In this document: piece by piece, positions 21,591-31,790 of the stretch
How the letters are laid out: the number at the start of each line of letters is the position of its first letter
Position numbering within the stretch: the first letter of the stretch is position 1
From: Topomyia yanbarensis
Taxonomy: Eukaryota; Arthropoda; Insecta; Diptera; Culicidae
Length of the DNA: 64,000 bases
Direction of reading: 5' to 3'
Assembly: GCF_030247195.1 (NCBI RefSeq)
Contig: NC_080672.1
Location: 620,001-684,000, forward strand
Translations under genes and position numbers: made by a program
The notes under the pieces: model-generated
The model's input: the letters and a program-made list of their open reading frames with translations, nothing else
Databases searched by the model: none
Told to the model about the DNA's origin: nothing

Positions 21591-23096
21591 GCCCTATGGG
21601 ATTGCACGAGCTGTAGACGTAGGACTATACTACTTAAGGTTGACAGAGAATGCGCAAAATTTGCAAACAAAAAAAGCAGTTTTTTCCACACCGTACGTCA
21701 GATCTTCATAAAAATCAATCAGCGTATGTAGAATGTTGTTACAGTACTGCTGATTGATTTTTATGAAGATCTGACATGCGGTGTGGAAAAAACTGCTTTT
21801 TTCGTATGCGAATTTTACCCTTTCTCTGTCCAACCTTAATGTAAAATATTTATTTTCTTATTACATTGATAGTAATAATAAATCAAACATATTTCTTACT
21901 TATGGTTCAATCACAACCAATCAACATCGAATATTACATATTGAACCAAACCTTCTTGGTTATCAGGTCATTTCATTTGTAGTAGGTGATCGAATCCGAT
22001 TAAACTTATTTAAGAAGATCTCAGATATAATCACATTTCATGTATAGACCAAGCATTCTAGTTATATTTTGCCATTATTGTAACTTTCCTAGAATACGCA
22101 TACAAATATAGAGAAGGTCTTAATCATATATCGAAACTATAAATATACAAGAATCGAAAACAATTTTGTATATGGACAAGATGCGTTTTTGCAACGGTTT
22201 TTCAAGTGGCAGTGTATTCATTCATAAATAGGCTTTGTAGTATGTACCTATTATACTACTATAGGCTGAGTGGAAATGAATCACGTGATGGGGAAATGAA
22301 TCTATTAATTGATCGAACGTAAATAATAAACTTTCGTTGTGCAATTTATTAGATCTCCCTACCTACGCATTCGCCTCAAACATTAGCACAAAGCAAAATG
22401 AATCAACGCGGATGATGATGGATAGAGCGAAAGAGACAACTAATACCACGATACTATGTTAACCGTGTTTGCAAATGGAGTTCGCATGTACAAACTATTT
22501 TGTGTACGAATAATTATACAAAAGTGTGCTGGAAACGAGCACAACAAAAAAGATAGCATACGGACAAGCTCATTCGCATTCACTGGGTAGCGTACCTCCA
22601 GAGGCAGTGTAACGGACTTCTAAATCAGCTACACTGCCTGTGGAAACACACAGCGCAGTGATCTGCTTCGCCTGCTGTTCAACAGGCAACTGAGCTGCTC
22701 TGGCGAAATCCGTCCGTTTAAATAGTCGATGATGACGTCATTCATAGAAGCGTAGCGCGCTAGGTACACAAATGTGTCGTGCTGGACTAGGGAAGCGCTA
22801 TCTTCTGTGTGTGAATGCGCGATATTTTGACTAGTTTGTTCATTATTTAAATTTTTAATGCCATGATATCAAAACTCTTTGGGTTTATCTATTGGAATCT
22901 ATTCTTAGAAGTATTTCGGGGCGATATGCGCAAAAAATTGAAAATTTATCGTGAGATGGCTGAATTATATGCGTTTAAAATTGGACCACTTTTCGTTACA
23001 TACCATTTTTGTAGAATTTGCAACGTGCACCCCTATATCGAAAACAAAGACGTAGTCCTACGTCAAAAACGTATGCTAAAGACATCATCCTCGCAG
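21591..23096. mobile_element. Nested ~1.5-kb non-coding insertion in the BEL protease
   Basis: BEL coding sequence stops near 21590 and resumes near 23097. GACGTAGGACTA occurs near the left edge (about 21615) and inverted (TAGTCCTACGTC) near the right edge (about 23050-23085), suggesting terminal repeats, but exact ends and target duplication are unclear. The interior has no transposase. Its right part (CTATTCTTAGAAGTATTTC, GCGATATGCGCAAA) recurs near 61675-61725, so this is a repeated family. A TTAA-flanked MITE (21638-21835) lies inside it. Confidence 0.55.
21638..21835. mobile_element. TTAA-flanked palindromic MITE
   Basis: Flanked by TTAA at 21634-21637 and 21836-21839. The arms (GGTTGACAGAGAATGCGCAA on the left, complement of GGTTGGACAGAGAAAGGGTA on the right) pair over ~85 bp and include CAGATCTTCATAAAAATCAA. 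TTAA target choice suggests piggyBac-type mobilisation. The three nested levels (BEL, 1.5-kb insertion, MITE) give a relative insertion order. Confidence 0.75.
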
Positions 23097-23440
23097 AAGT
23101 TCGATCCAGAATCAGCAATTTTAGCATGGAGATAGAATGCTTGGTCGTTTCCAAAGTAACGGAAGTGATTCCCACAACAAAGATCGATATATCCAATTGG
23201 CCGATACCAGCAGGTTTTAAAATGGCGGATCCGCAGTTCCATACGCCCAACCATGTTGACATACTCATCGGTGTATCCAAGTTCTTCCGTTTGCTAAAAT
23301 CAGGATCTTTCCAAATGGCCGATGACCTTCCAGATCTTCGGGAGACCCATTTCGGATGGGTAGTCGCTGGAGATATAGGAAATTCATATTTGAGACACCC
23401 CACCTCGAAGTTATCAATCCTTCCGATTCAGGATAACCGG
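23097..23440 (+). pseudogene. BEL protease-to-RT linker remnant fused to pol C-terminus
   Basis: Coding resumes with AEVRSRISNFSMEIECLVV, VSKVTEVIPTTKIDISNW and DILIGVSKFFRLLKSG through ETHFGWVVAGDI, which corresponds to the end of the retropepsin-like domain and the linker before RT. The equivalent stretch in the second BEL element (IIGAEIFYDLLIEG, QLGWVVSG) supports this. After GDI it jumps to RHPTSKLSILPIQ, which resembles the extreme C-terminus of BEL pol, so RT, RNase H and integrase were lost in an internal deletion at about 23385. The remnant runs into the purine tract. Confidence 0.7.
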
Positions 23441-23482
23441 TTTTTTAAGTATAAACATCCTAATAATTCTGGGAATCCATCC

Positions 23483-23497
23483 CAGCCCGGGGGAGTA
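23483..23497 (+). other. Polypurine tract before the 3' LTR
   Basis: CAGCCCGGGGGAGTA immediately precedes the LTR start TGTTCGCGCC; a G/A-rich run here is expected as plus-strand primer site. Confidence 0.65.
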
Positions 23498-24117
23498 TGT
23501 TCGCGCCTCTGTTCAGCGCTAATCACTGCCAAATAAAATTGTCCACACCATTTCATTATTATCGAGCAACATCTCCAACTAGCAAGAACATTCTCGAATG
23601 AACGCCAAATATTCCATTCGCGCACGATCATCTCACACACAGCAGTAGCAACAACAATAGCAGCAGCAGCGATACGCGCGGCAATGCATCATTCTCAACA
23701 AGCGTGAATAAGCCAAATATACAATCGCCCGATGCGGAAAGGAGACGAAGAACAATTGATGTGTGCCATGGCATCGACAAGCATCGCCGATGAGCCACGC
23801 GTTTCTAGAACGTGTGGCGTGTAATATAAATACGCGCGTTCTGCGCATCGCAGCAATCAGTTTTATTTCGACAAGTAATGTGTTAAGTGCGATTAAAGAG
23901 ATATTCCAAATAAAGTGTAAAGTGTGAAACAGTACTTTTTGGTCTAATCACATCACATCCAGCAGCAAGTGGTTTTCCACAATACAGTCCACATAAGTTG
24001 TTTGCGGTTTGTTTTGAGTGGTCCATCCAAGAGTTTTATTTGTCTGTGTAAACATAGCCAGCCACCAACAGCAAGCTGCAAATTTCCTACACCAAGGGCC
24101 ACCCCTAGGCCCGAACA
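23498..24117 (+). repeat. 3' LTR of the BEL element
   Basis: About 620 bp from TGTTCGCGCC to CCCGAACA, followed by the target duplication TAGAG. Contains a TATA box (TATAAA at 23825), an AATAAA signal (23909), and a CAG-rich stretch near 23640-23670. Its last ~210 bp match the arms of the 5' palindrome with several substitutions and an 8-bp gap (CGGACAAG missing after TTTGTCTG). Confidence 0.8.
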
Positions 24118-24122
24118 TAGAG

Positions 24123-25357
24123 CCATACGATCTGCAGTGAAGTTGTTGATCGACAAATTTCAAGAAAGTTTACTGAAGACGTAAGCTCTATTTGTCATAC
24201 TTTTCATTTACAACAAATTTTAAATCGAAGGTTAGGCTGTTTCTTAGTGTTTCTTAGAAAAACTGTTCAAAAAACTTTTGCAGTATTGCATTAAAACTAG
24301 TCTTCAGACAACTTCAAGGTTGTTTTATAGCGAATAATTTGTTTCGTGGTTCCACATATATAACTACTATCGTTGAAAAATGGGGTCCTAATGTAATTAT
24401 TTTTCAACTATATATAAGGCCATGATTCGAGATATAACTGAGCAGAAAATGACAAGTACAATATTTTTTAGAAATTTCACAAAACTGATTTCAAAAAATC
24501 AATTTTTTGATAAATTATAAGTATTTATAACTTTTGATTAATAAAAGCTAGATTTTTGATGAATTAGAAGAAAATTTTCGTCTCAAAAACTCTGTAAAAT
24601 ATTTAAAGGATATGTTAAAAAATGAAAACTGCAAAAGTTGCATAAAAATTTGATTTTTCATGAATTGACCCTTGGTAGTATGTTTAAAGTACTTTCATGG
24701 TGGACAATATAAAATATATAATTTCGTTGTGATAAAATATTGCACTTTACAAGACTTTTCTACTATTTTAAATAGTGGATAGGGTGGTTCTAAATTTGCT
24801 AAAATCAGAAAATTAACTTTTAATAGTTCAAAATAAAACTTCAGCAGTCTTCCAGAAAATTGAAGATAATCAAATTTTAAAAATATTTATCGAAGACTCT
24901 GTCTTGTGCTTTCCATTTTACAAGAAATTTACTAAAAAGTCAATATATTTCTTAACAAATGGTTTTATTTATATAACTTTTGCAGTTGTGATTTTTCATT
25001 AAGATAACTTTAAAAATACTTTCAGATATTTTTAAGGAGAACAGTTTGTCTCAATATACCGAAACTCTAGCTTCTTTCGTTGGAAAGTTATATATACTTT
25101 TGAGAAAAAGGAACTACTTTTTTAGTAAATATTGCAAAATATCCAAAAATATAGCATTTGCCGTTTTTTGGTGACCTATACTTTACAACATTATTTTTCA
25201 TATGACAGATTCGAAATTAATGTTAAATGCCCTAATCGAAGAAAATGCTGCTTGAAAAAGTTATATTTTTATGTAAAAGTTCACATAACTTTAAAACGAA
25301 TATAATTTAGCATTGATTTTTTGTGCTTCGAGTAACTAGCACCATCTGTATGTCTAA
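24123..25357. other. AT-rich non-coding stretch
   Basis: No gene. Strongly AT-rich with runs of A and T. A TAGGGTGGTTCTAAATTTGC motif near 24780 repeats the one near 19370. Probably decayed mobile DNA. Confidence 0.4.
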
Positions 25358-25540
25358 TTAGACGATATATCTAAATTAGTATCCAAATTAACACTAGTTA
25401 GTCACAAACAGTTTGCTTCCCGGGACATCACTCGGGATAAGTCAGTTGCTTTTGACGTTCAAATATGTCGTGTGAACTGTTTGGATTTTTTTGTGTCTAA
25501 CTAGTGTTAATTTGGATACTTATTTAGATACATCATCTAA
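25358..25540. mobile_element. Palindromic MITE, TTAGACGATATATCTAAAT family
   Basis: Left arm TTAGACGATATATCTAAAT, then GTATCCAAATTAACACTAGT; the right arm (complement TTAGATGATGTATCTAAAT, same GTATCC block) pairs over ~45 bp. Non-coding centre; target duplication unclear. Confidence 0.65.
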
Positions 25541-25572
25541 CGGCAGCCCTAAGTTTGCGCCGCTAAAACAAC

Positions 25573-27329
25573 AAAAATGATCCATAAAAAATTGAAAAAC
25601 GATCCATAAAAAAGTTGTCAATGTTCCATAAAACAATACTGAAAATCCATAAAAAAGTGTGATTGATCCATAAAAAAGGGTGATTTGATCCATAGATTAT
25701 GTAAAATTGAACCATAAAATATTCGCAAAAGAGCACTAAAATAGTAATAAAAGAGCAATTAAAATGAACCAAAGCCCCATAAAAATATTGGAAATGTTCC
25801 ATAAAATGATACATTTTGCGCCATAAATTAACTGACATTGATCCATAGAATATTAACAATGTACATTAAAACACGTCGATATGTTCCATAATATCGAAAA
25901 AAGTGCTCCACGGTATTACAAAATGGAGCAATAAAATGTCAGAAAAAGTTCCATAAATTTGATGAAAATGTTTGCTAAATAATTTTTCTTGGTCCATAGA
26001 AGATGTAAAAATGAACATTAGAAATGATTCATATATCGAACGTTAAATTATGGTTCATGGATATTTACAAAACGATCCATAAGAAAATAAAATGTTAAAC
26101 GATCCATTAATATGTGCTTATGCACCAGAAAATTAAATTTAATGAATTCATGCGAAATTTTTGCTATTCGAACTAATAATAAAGTTTATTACATTTGGTT
26201 GTAATGTCAAACTACAACAAACAATGCATACATTATAGTTAAACTTCAGCTTCCGTACCCAACTAGTCAGCTAACTGACCTTAGCTAACCTGAAATCATT
26301 ATGGCAATTCTTTAAACGTCAGGGTATTTATGATATTAGAGCGCTGAGTGTTATTAGACCACCTATACAGGCTGGCATGAGTCGCAAATACTATCTGAAG
26401 CGAAAACGGACACTTTATACACGAACACTGACTAATGTGGCTACGCCACATCGCTTTCTTGTGCACTGTCCGACTTCGCTGCCGCTCAGTCGGCTTTTAA
26501 CTAGCTATAGCCCCTATGTTTAAGTAAACCGGGCAAACGAGAGGACCACAGGTTTGCCTGCAATTCCAGCTACGGGTTAATCAATGCCTCGTCCATTGAT
26601 TGGCTTTGCGCCGCTTCGGATCCTTGGCCTCGGATATGCGGCCAAGCCGCATCACACTAACTCCCAGTATAAGCTCACTTGTTAAAACGCTGTCACTGTT
26701 ATGAGAATTATTAAGCACAACTTATTTTTTAAGTTTACCATAAAATTTCACATGAATTCATTAAATTTATTTTTTCTAATGCATAAGCACATATTAATGG
26801 GTCGTTTTACATTTTTTTTCTTATGGATCGTTTTGTAAATATCCATGAACCATAATTTCGTTCGATATATGAATCATTTCTAATATTCATTTTTACATCT
26901 TCTATGGACCAAGAAAAATTATTTAGCAAACATTTTCATCAAATTTATGGAACTTTTTCTGACATTTTATTGCTCCATTTTGTAATACCGTGGAACATTT
27001 TTGTCAATATTATGGAACATATCGACGTGTTTAAATGTACATTGTTAATATTCTATGGATCAATGTCAGTTAATTTAGGGCGCAAAATGTATCATTTTAT
27101 GGAACATTTCCAATATTTTTATGGGGCATTGGTTCATTTTAATTGCTCTTTTATTACTATTTTAGTGCTCTTTTGAGACCATTTTATGGTTCAATTTTAC
27201 ATAATCTATGGATCAAATCACCCTTTTTTATGGATCATTCACACAGTTTTATGGATTTTCAGTTTTGTTTTATGGAACATTGACAACTTTTTTATGGATC
27301 GTTTTACAATTCTTTATGGATTATTTTAA
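25573..27329. mobile_element. Fold-back element with arms of CCATAAAA sub-repeats
   Basis: Left arm about 25573-26160 and right arm about 26742-27329 are inverted copies of ~590 bp, roughly 95% alike where I compared them (for example GTTTGCTAAATAATTTTTCT in both). Each arm is largely a degenerate array of GATCCATAAAA / GTTCCATAAAA units spaced about 20-27 bp in the outer part. The ~580-bp centre (26161-26741) is less AT-rich, contains GGCCTCGGATATGCGGCC and encodes nothing recognisable. Long inverted arms made of short tandem units are typical of fold-back (FB-type) transposons. No flanking duplication could be recognised, and open frames across the arms are by-products of the repeats. Confidence 0.75.
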
Positions 27330-27393
27330 ATATTTTATATGCAAAAGTACATTTTCCCTCATCTAACTGAACACCCAGATGTTGCTAGTTATT

Positions 27394-27490
27394 GACGAGA
27401 TGAATTCGAAACACAAAAAATCAATTCTTAATTTAAGTTAGGTTTTGTGCCCTTAATGCGCAAATTGGATCAATCCAATTTTCTCTTTTG
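27394..27490 (+). repeat. Dispersed repeat, GACGAGATGAATTCGAAACA variant
   Basis: Diverged relative of 3265-3370: GAGATGAATTCGAAACAC, then AAGTTAGGTTTTGTGCCCTT and AATGCGC, ending TCTTTTGAGAATT. Confidence 0.5.
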
Positions 27491-27600
27491 AGAATTAATA
27501 TTTTCTAGTTGATGTTGGAATCGACAAAATAGAACATGAATCAAAATAAACCGATCCAATCACCGCCATCAATTACAACACCATCCCCAAAATCACTTAC

Positions 27601-28048
27601 CGATTCAGATGCTCGAGCAGCTCGTTCTCCTCCCGAATCCGCTCCTCCGTCAAATTTCTGATAGGCAACACCACCTCGGTGATGCGTGGGATGTCATCCC
27701 CGTCACCAATCCTCTTACCGTAATAATTATTTATCTTATCTGCACTAAGCACATCCTCCCGTTTGGTCCTCCGGAGCCCAAAGCCACTGGAGCCGGCGAA
27801 AGAAAGTAGTTTGTCCCGTAGTTTATTGTCTATTAATTTTCCCGCTCCGGCTACATGTTGCTGCCGCCAGCTTTGACTTCGTGTGGGGTTTGTTCTGTTA
27901 CTGCTGCTGTTGTTGCGGCTGCTGCTACTACTACCACTACTACTACTGCTACTGACTCTGCTGTTTCCGGCGAATCCTTGGTTACCCGCGTCCAACCCAC
28001 CAGGCGGTATGGACGATGATAATTGATGATTATTAGTGCTCGCCAGGC
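27601..28048 (-). CDS. Internal exon of an unrecognised host gene
   Basis: On the minus strand an open exon of 448 bp is bounded by a consensus acceptor (pyrimidine-rich CTCCTCCGTCCGCAG ending at 28049) and a consensus donor (GTAAGT at 27595-27600). The frame open through both sites begins GLASTNNHQLSSSIPPGG, passes a serine/asparagine-rich low-complexity stretch (residues ~35-60), then a charged, ordered-looking tail with LSADKINNYYGKRI and PRITEVVLPIRNLTEERIRE and EENELLEHLN, which looks like the start of a helix. It ends in an incomplete codon, as an internal exon should. Codon use is less AT-rich than the surroundings. I do not recognise the protein; the conserved-looking tail suggests the exon is real while the serine-rich part is probably disordered. 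Neighbouring exons were not found in the window; introns on both sides would be filled with the mobile DNA described here. Confidence 0.65.
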
Positions 28049-29879
28049 CTGCGGACGGAGGAGTAAAGAAAAGAAGAAAACATTCGCCTTTCAGAATAAA
28101 TATATATTTTTTTTCTTATTGCAGCTCGAACGAAATGAAGAAGCAGAAAATGAAAATTAATGCATGACTAGCTGGAATTTTCGTCGCTGCGAAGTTGCTG
28201 AAATGTGCTATTATAATTTATGCGGAGCCTGTAGTTCATTCTTATCATATCTTCATAAATTAATAGACCGAACAAACTCAATGTGAAATCCAGCAATGGG
28301 ACGGAAGAGAAAGAAAAAAAGGCGCTCAACGATTACCGACCACTACACGGAAAATGCAAACTGTTTACCTGCATCAACCGTTCCCTTATCATGCCGATAA
28401 TCTATGTACATTGTGCATATAACAAAACAAGTACGAAATTGACTTGTGTAAATTTTGTTCACCAACCACTCGCTCTGTTTGCTCTCCAAAGCAAAAGCGC
28501 GTGCCTTTTTGTGTGTGGTATTTAATTTTCAACACGCCAAACAAACCACCATCCTATGTATATACAATCCCTGCTATTAGCCACCCATTTGCTCCTAGTA
28601 CCTTACATAACATGCACCAAATTGCTTCCACCAAAATTGGATTTTGAACGAGCATTGTTCTGCCCTTTTGTTACCCACTATGCTGCCATGGTAAGCTATA
28701 GGTGAGACCGCTCCACCGCTGCGCCACCTTGAAAGGGATGAGCCAAAAAGCTGTTGTTGCCGTCGTTGTTTGCCTTTCGTGATCCCAAAAATATTTACAG
28801 ATATTGTGTGTTCTTATTACATAATGAGGTTAGGGAGAGACACCTCCCCAGCCTGGCTTACGAGACTGTGATGCGAGTTGCGGTATGCGAACGAGCACAG
28901 CCTGCTTCGCTAGTAGGCTGTTGTTGCTCTTTCCAGTCAATCGACTGACTATAGGTGTTTAGCACGTTGGACCAAAAATACTAGGAAGGAACACGATATG
29001 CCAAATTCCACCATTACCTAAATTCAACAGTTTTTCTAAACGGTAATGCGTGTGGGTCGGGTGGTGAAGATTTTACCGATAAGGTTTGGTTTCGTATTAA
29101 TTATTCAATATTTTTACAAAATTATCCTATTTGCGTATAGCGAGATATGAGTTGTTCCGCCTTCTTAACAGGAAACGCAAAGAATTGTTATTGGTATAAT
29201 CTTTAGGTGTGCCGCATGGAAGAATTTAGAAAACTATTTTGAAACATTTTAATTTTTTTAATGCCACAAGGCGAATCCGACTTCGTACCATTCCAAACAC
29301 AAAAGGGTAACCCTTGTATAAATTGGTATTTGTTTCAATCTCGTTAACAACGAAACCAACGTGTGGGCGTCAGGATGCGATGTTCATTCAATCAGATGGA
29401 ACAAATCAATAACTTTGAGTGGGAAAAGAACGGCACGGCAATATTCGTCCTCCACCATTTGATTCAATGTTTCGGTCCAGCATTAAATACGCTTCTCAGA
29501 CTAACCTGTTCAAACCAACTGGATAGAAATAAAACCAAAACGATTTTCTCCGTAAGTAATTCAAAGACACAAATTGGTGTCCCCATGGGATACGGTTTTT
29601 GCTACTTTCCTTTGAACCAATACCGTTATGACAACCAATCGTTGTGATAAGGCTGAATTCAGAGTCAGAAATGTTGACAGAACCTGCACGGAAAAATACT
29701 GTTGCAAAAATCGTAGCTTCTGGAACAATAAAGTTTGTTTTTGTTTTGCTGTCAACTGAATCATGATTTGTTACATCTTGAACATGATCTGGTTTTCGTG
29801 GTTGTGAACAAAACATTTTCTTTTGAACTAATAGTTTGCAAATAAATAAAATCATGTAATCGTGAGCTAGATCATGATT
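28049..29879. other. Presumed intron or upstream DNA of the host gene
   Basis: Less repetitive than most of the window. No further exon could be supported: open frames at 28283-28525, 28754-28948 and 29363-29647 lack motifs and splice context. A plus-strand acceptor-like TTTTTTTTCTTATTGCAG at about 28110-28127 faces the opposite way to the exon. Confidence 0.4.
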
Positions 29880-30171
29880 CCTAGTATAATAGTCAAGACT
29901 TATCATTGGAGCTTGTGAAATAGTTAAAAAAATCAGAAAATGAATGAATGATGATTCATGAATACGTGAACTGATTCACGATTCCTAGCAACTGACAATT
30001 CGTACTCGAGAAATAGATCACAAAATCATGAAATTCGATTGATGGAAATGTGAACTGATTCATGATTCCTGCTGTAATGGTCACACCTGACCATGTGTGC
30101 TCGTGAAACAGTTCATATAATTATAAAATATAGTTCATGTGTTCTTAAACTGGTTCATGATTCCTAGTAAA
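29880..30171. repeat. Degenerate tandem repeat of GATTCATGATTCCTAG-type units
   Basis: Units of about 85-95 bp contain TGAACTGATTCATGATTCC, a GAAATAGATCACAAAATCAT-like block and a spacer. The array is broken by a LINE fragment (30172-30785) and resumes at about 30805-30895 (CATGAAATAGTTCACAAAAT). Confidence 0.6.
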
Positions 30172-30785
30172 ATTTTTACAACTCTCCGACATTATCCACA
30201 TCGCTGCTGAGTCAAACATCCCCAGAACCAGCGGGGCCCTACGGCGGAGAGCGGTAACGATGCATCGCAGAGACCAAAACTGGCAGTTGGAACACCTTCC
30301 TAGACGAAATCTATCCCAACTCGCCAACGGAAGTAATCTGGCGCCGAGTCAACGCAGTCAGTGGAAAGAGGCGCAACACTGGATTCTCGCTCGACATTGG
30401 AGAACCCATAAGCATACAACCCCGTGAAATAACCGATGAAGTGGGAAGATATTTCTCCTCGCTTTCCGCAAACGCCTTGCTCCCCGCCCCCACCGAGTTC
30501 CAGGCCAGAAAAAATCGACTCGAGGCCAGCCCCGTTAATTTTCCCTCGGATACGTCGCCAGAGTGGAACCAGCCCTTTCCGGAATAGAGCCCATCGACAC
30601 CCTCAGTCAAGGTCAAGGAAAAGCCACCCGATTAGACAACATTGGCTATCCACTCCTTCGAAACCTGCAGCCATCCGGAAAAAGAACCTTAATCTAGAGT
30701 TACAACCGAATCTGGGAGGGCGGGCCACTGCCGCATTCGTGGCAGACGGCCTTGATCATCCCGATAGCCAAAAGTGACCATGGGA
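30172..30785 (+). pseudogene. LINE ORF2 fragment between endonuclease and RT
   Basis: Plus-strand reading, with shifts, gives EIYPNSPTEVIWRRVNAVSG, EPISIQPREITDEVGRYFSS and, later, an RIWEGGPLPHSW-type block followed by LIIPIAK. This resembles the linker and early RT fingers of LOA/I/R1-type LINEs. Stops and frame changes (near 30590 and 30700) show it is dead. It is GC-richer than its surroundings and splits a tandem array, so it is an insertion. Confidence 0.65.
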
Positions 30786-31174
30786 AACCACTCGGCCAAA
30801 GACTTTGATCATTCGTTCTCATGAAATAGTTCACAAAATCATAAAATATTATTCATGGATTCGTGCACTAGTTTATGATTCGTAGTCCATGATTAACGAT
30901 CTATCTTGAGTGCTTGGGAGATTTAGAATATATCCGTAGTAATTTTCAATTTCACGCAACATGGTCTTGAAATTTTTACGTGAACTATCTGCAGGAATCA
31001 GGAATCAGAATATATTGGCTTAAATGTAGTCGGGGATTTGTGGCTTGCCGTGTGTTTTCATCATTTCCTGAGCGGAAGGAAAGGACAAGGAGGTGTGGGG
31101 AAGTAGAATTGGAAGGGTGGGAAAAATAACAGCACAAAACAAAAATAAACAACAAGTAAGTTAAACTCACAAGT

Positions 31175-31491
31175 ACACACCAAAAAAATCTGAATTTTAT
31201 CGTTGACGTAATTGCAAACATGACACAATTCAACAAACCGTAATTTACGAAATGACGGAACATTACTGTGTTCCGTTTAATTTTACATGGAACATATACT
31301 TTACATGCGCAATAACATAAAATTACACTTCCTACCATTCAGAACAAACGCTGTATGTGGAGTAAAATTACATGATTTACGAAATTAAACGTCATGTAAA
31401 ATTAAAATCAAGCGTAAAACTAAGTCATTTTTGATGCTCGTATATGTCAGGGTCAGGAGACGTAAATTTACACTATTTTTTCTAGGTGTGT
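31175..31491. mobile_element. Candidate MITE with ACACACC termini
   Basis: ACACACCAAAAAAATCTGAA on the left and the complement of ACACACCTAGAAAAAATAGT on the right; AGT precedes the left and follows the right end. The interior has repeated TAAAATTACATGATTTACG-like motifs and no gene. Confidence 0.5.
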
Positions 31492-31502
31492 AGTTCAACT
31501 TG

Positions 31503-31790
31503 CCTGCGAATAAGCCTAAAGCTCTTTACCACATTGGATAAGAAACTTTAGTATGTCTCTGAGTTTCAGTCGACCAAACATGGTTTCGTCTATATAAGGA
31601 CGGCTGAAGACTCGAAATCGCAATTGCGCTACCGCTGGACAGTTGCATATCAGATGATATGAGGTTCCGTAGTCGGATTCACAAAGATCACATGAAAAAG
31701 ACTCAGCGCGCTGAATAGTTGCCATGTGCTAATTGAGTTTGCAGTGGCCGGTTAAAGCCCTGGTCAGCATGCCGCAGTGGAGCTTCGAAA
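31503..31790 (-). pseudogene. C-terminal LINE fragment with HCC-type zinc knuckle
   Basis: Minus-strand reading: LTGHCKLN, a stop, then MATIQRAESFSCDLCESDYG and YHLICNCPAVAQLRFRVFSR. This Cys/His pattern after RNase H marks the C-terminus of I/LOA/R1-group LINEs. The same block occurs in the minus-strand LINE at 53.1-53.3 kb. Only the 3' end of the element is present, as expected for a 5'-truncated insertion, and it carries at least one internal stop. Confidence 0.7.

Larger units (their letters stand above)
19427..24122 (+). mobile_element. BEL/Pao LTR retrotransposon, internally deleted, TSD TAGAG
   Basis: The element body is 19432-24117, flanked by the 5-bp duplication TAGAG (19427-19431 and 24118-24122), a length typical for BEL/Pao integration. 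Order: palindromic LTR-derived 5' end (19432-19909), primer-binding-like sequence, gag with zinc knuckles and the start of the aspartic protease, a nested ~1.5-kb insertion, a short protease/linker remnant (23097-23440), purine tract and 3' LTR (23498-24117). Nearly all of RT, RNase H and integrase are absent, so the copy cannot move by itself. Its normal 5' U3 is missing: the left end is an inverted copy of the R/U5 side of the LTR. Confidence 0.85.

Noticed and set aside
25563..25859. 98-codon frame rich in Phe, Met, Tyr and Trp, with a similar one at 26904-27176
   Set aside because: Both are translations of the CCATAAAA sub-repeats in the two arms of the fold-back element, not a real membrane protein.
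28110..28127. Plus-strand splice-acceptor-like sequence next to the host exon
   Set aside because: No open exon with a donor follows on the plus strand, and the supported exon is on the minus strand.
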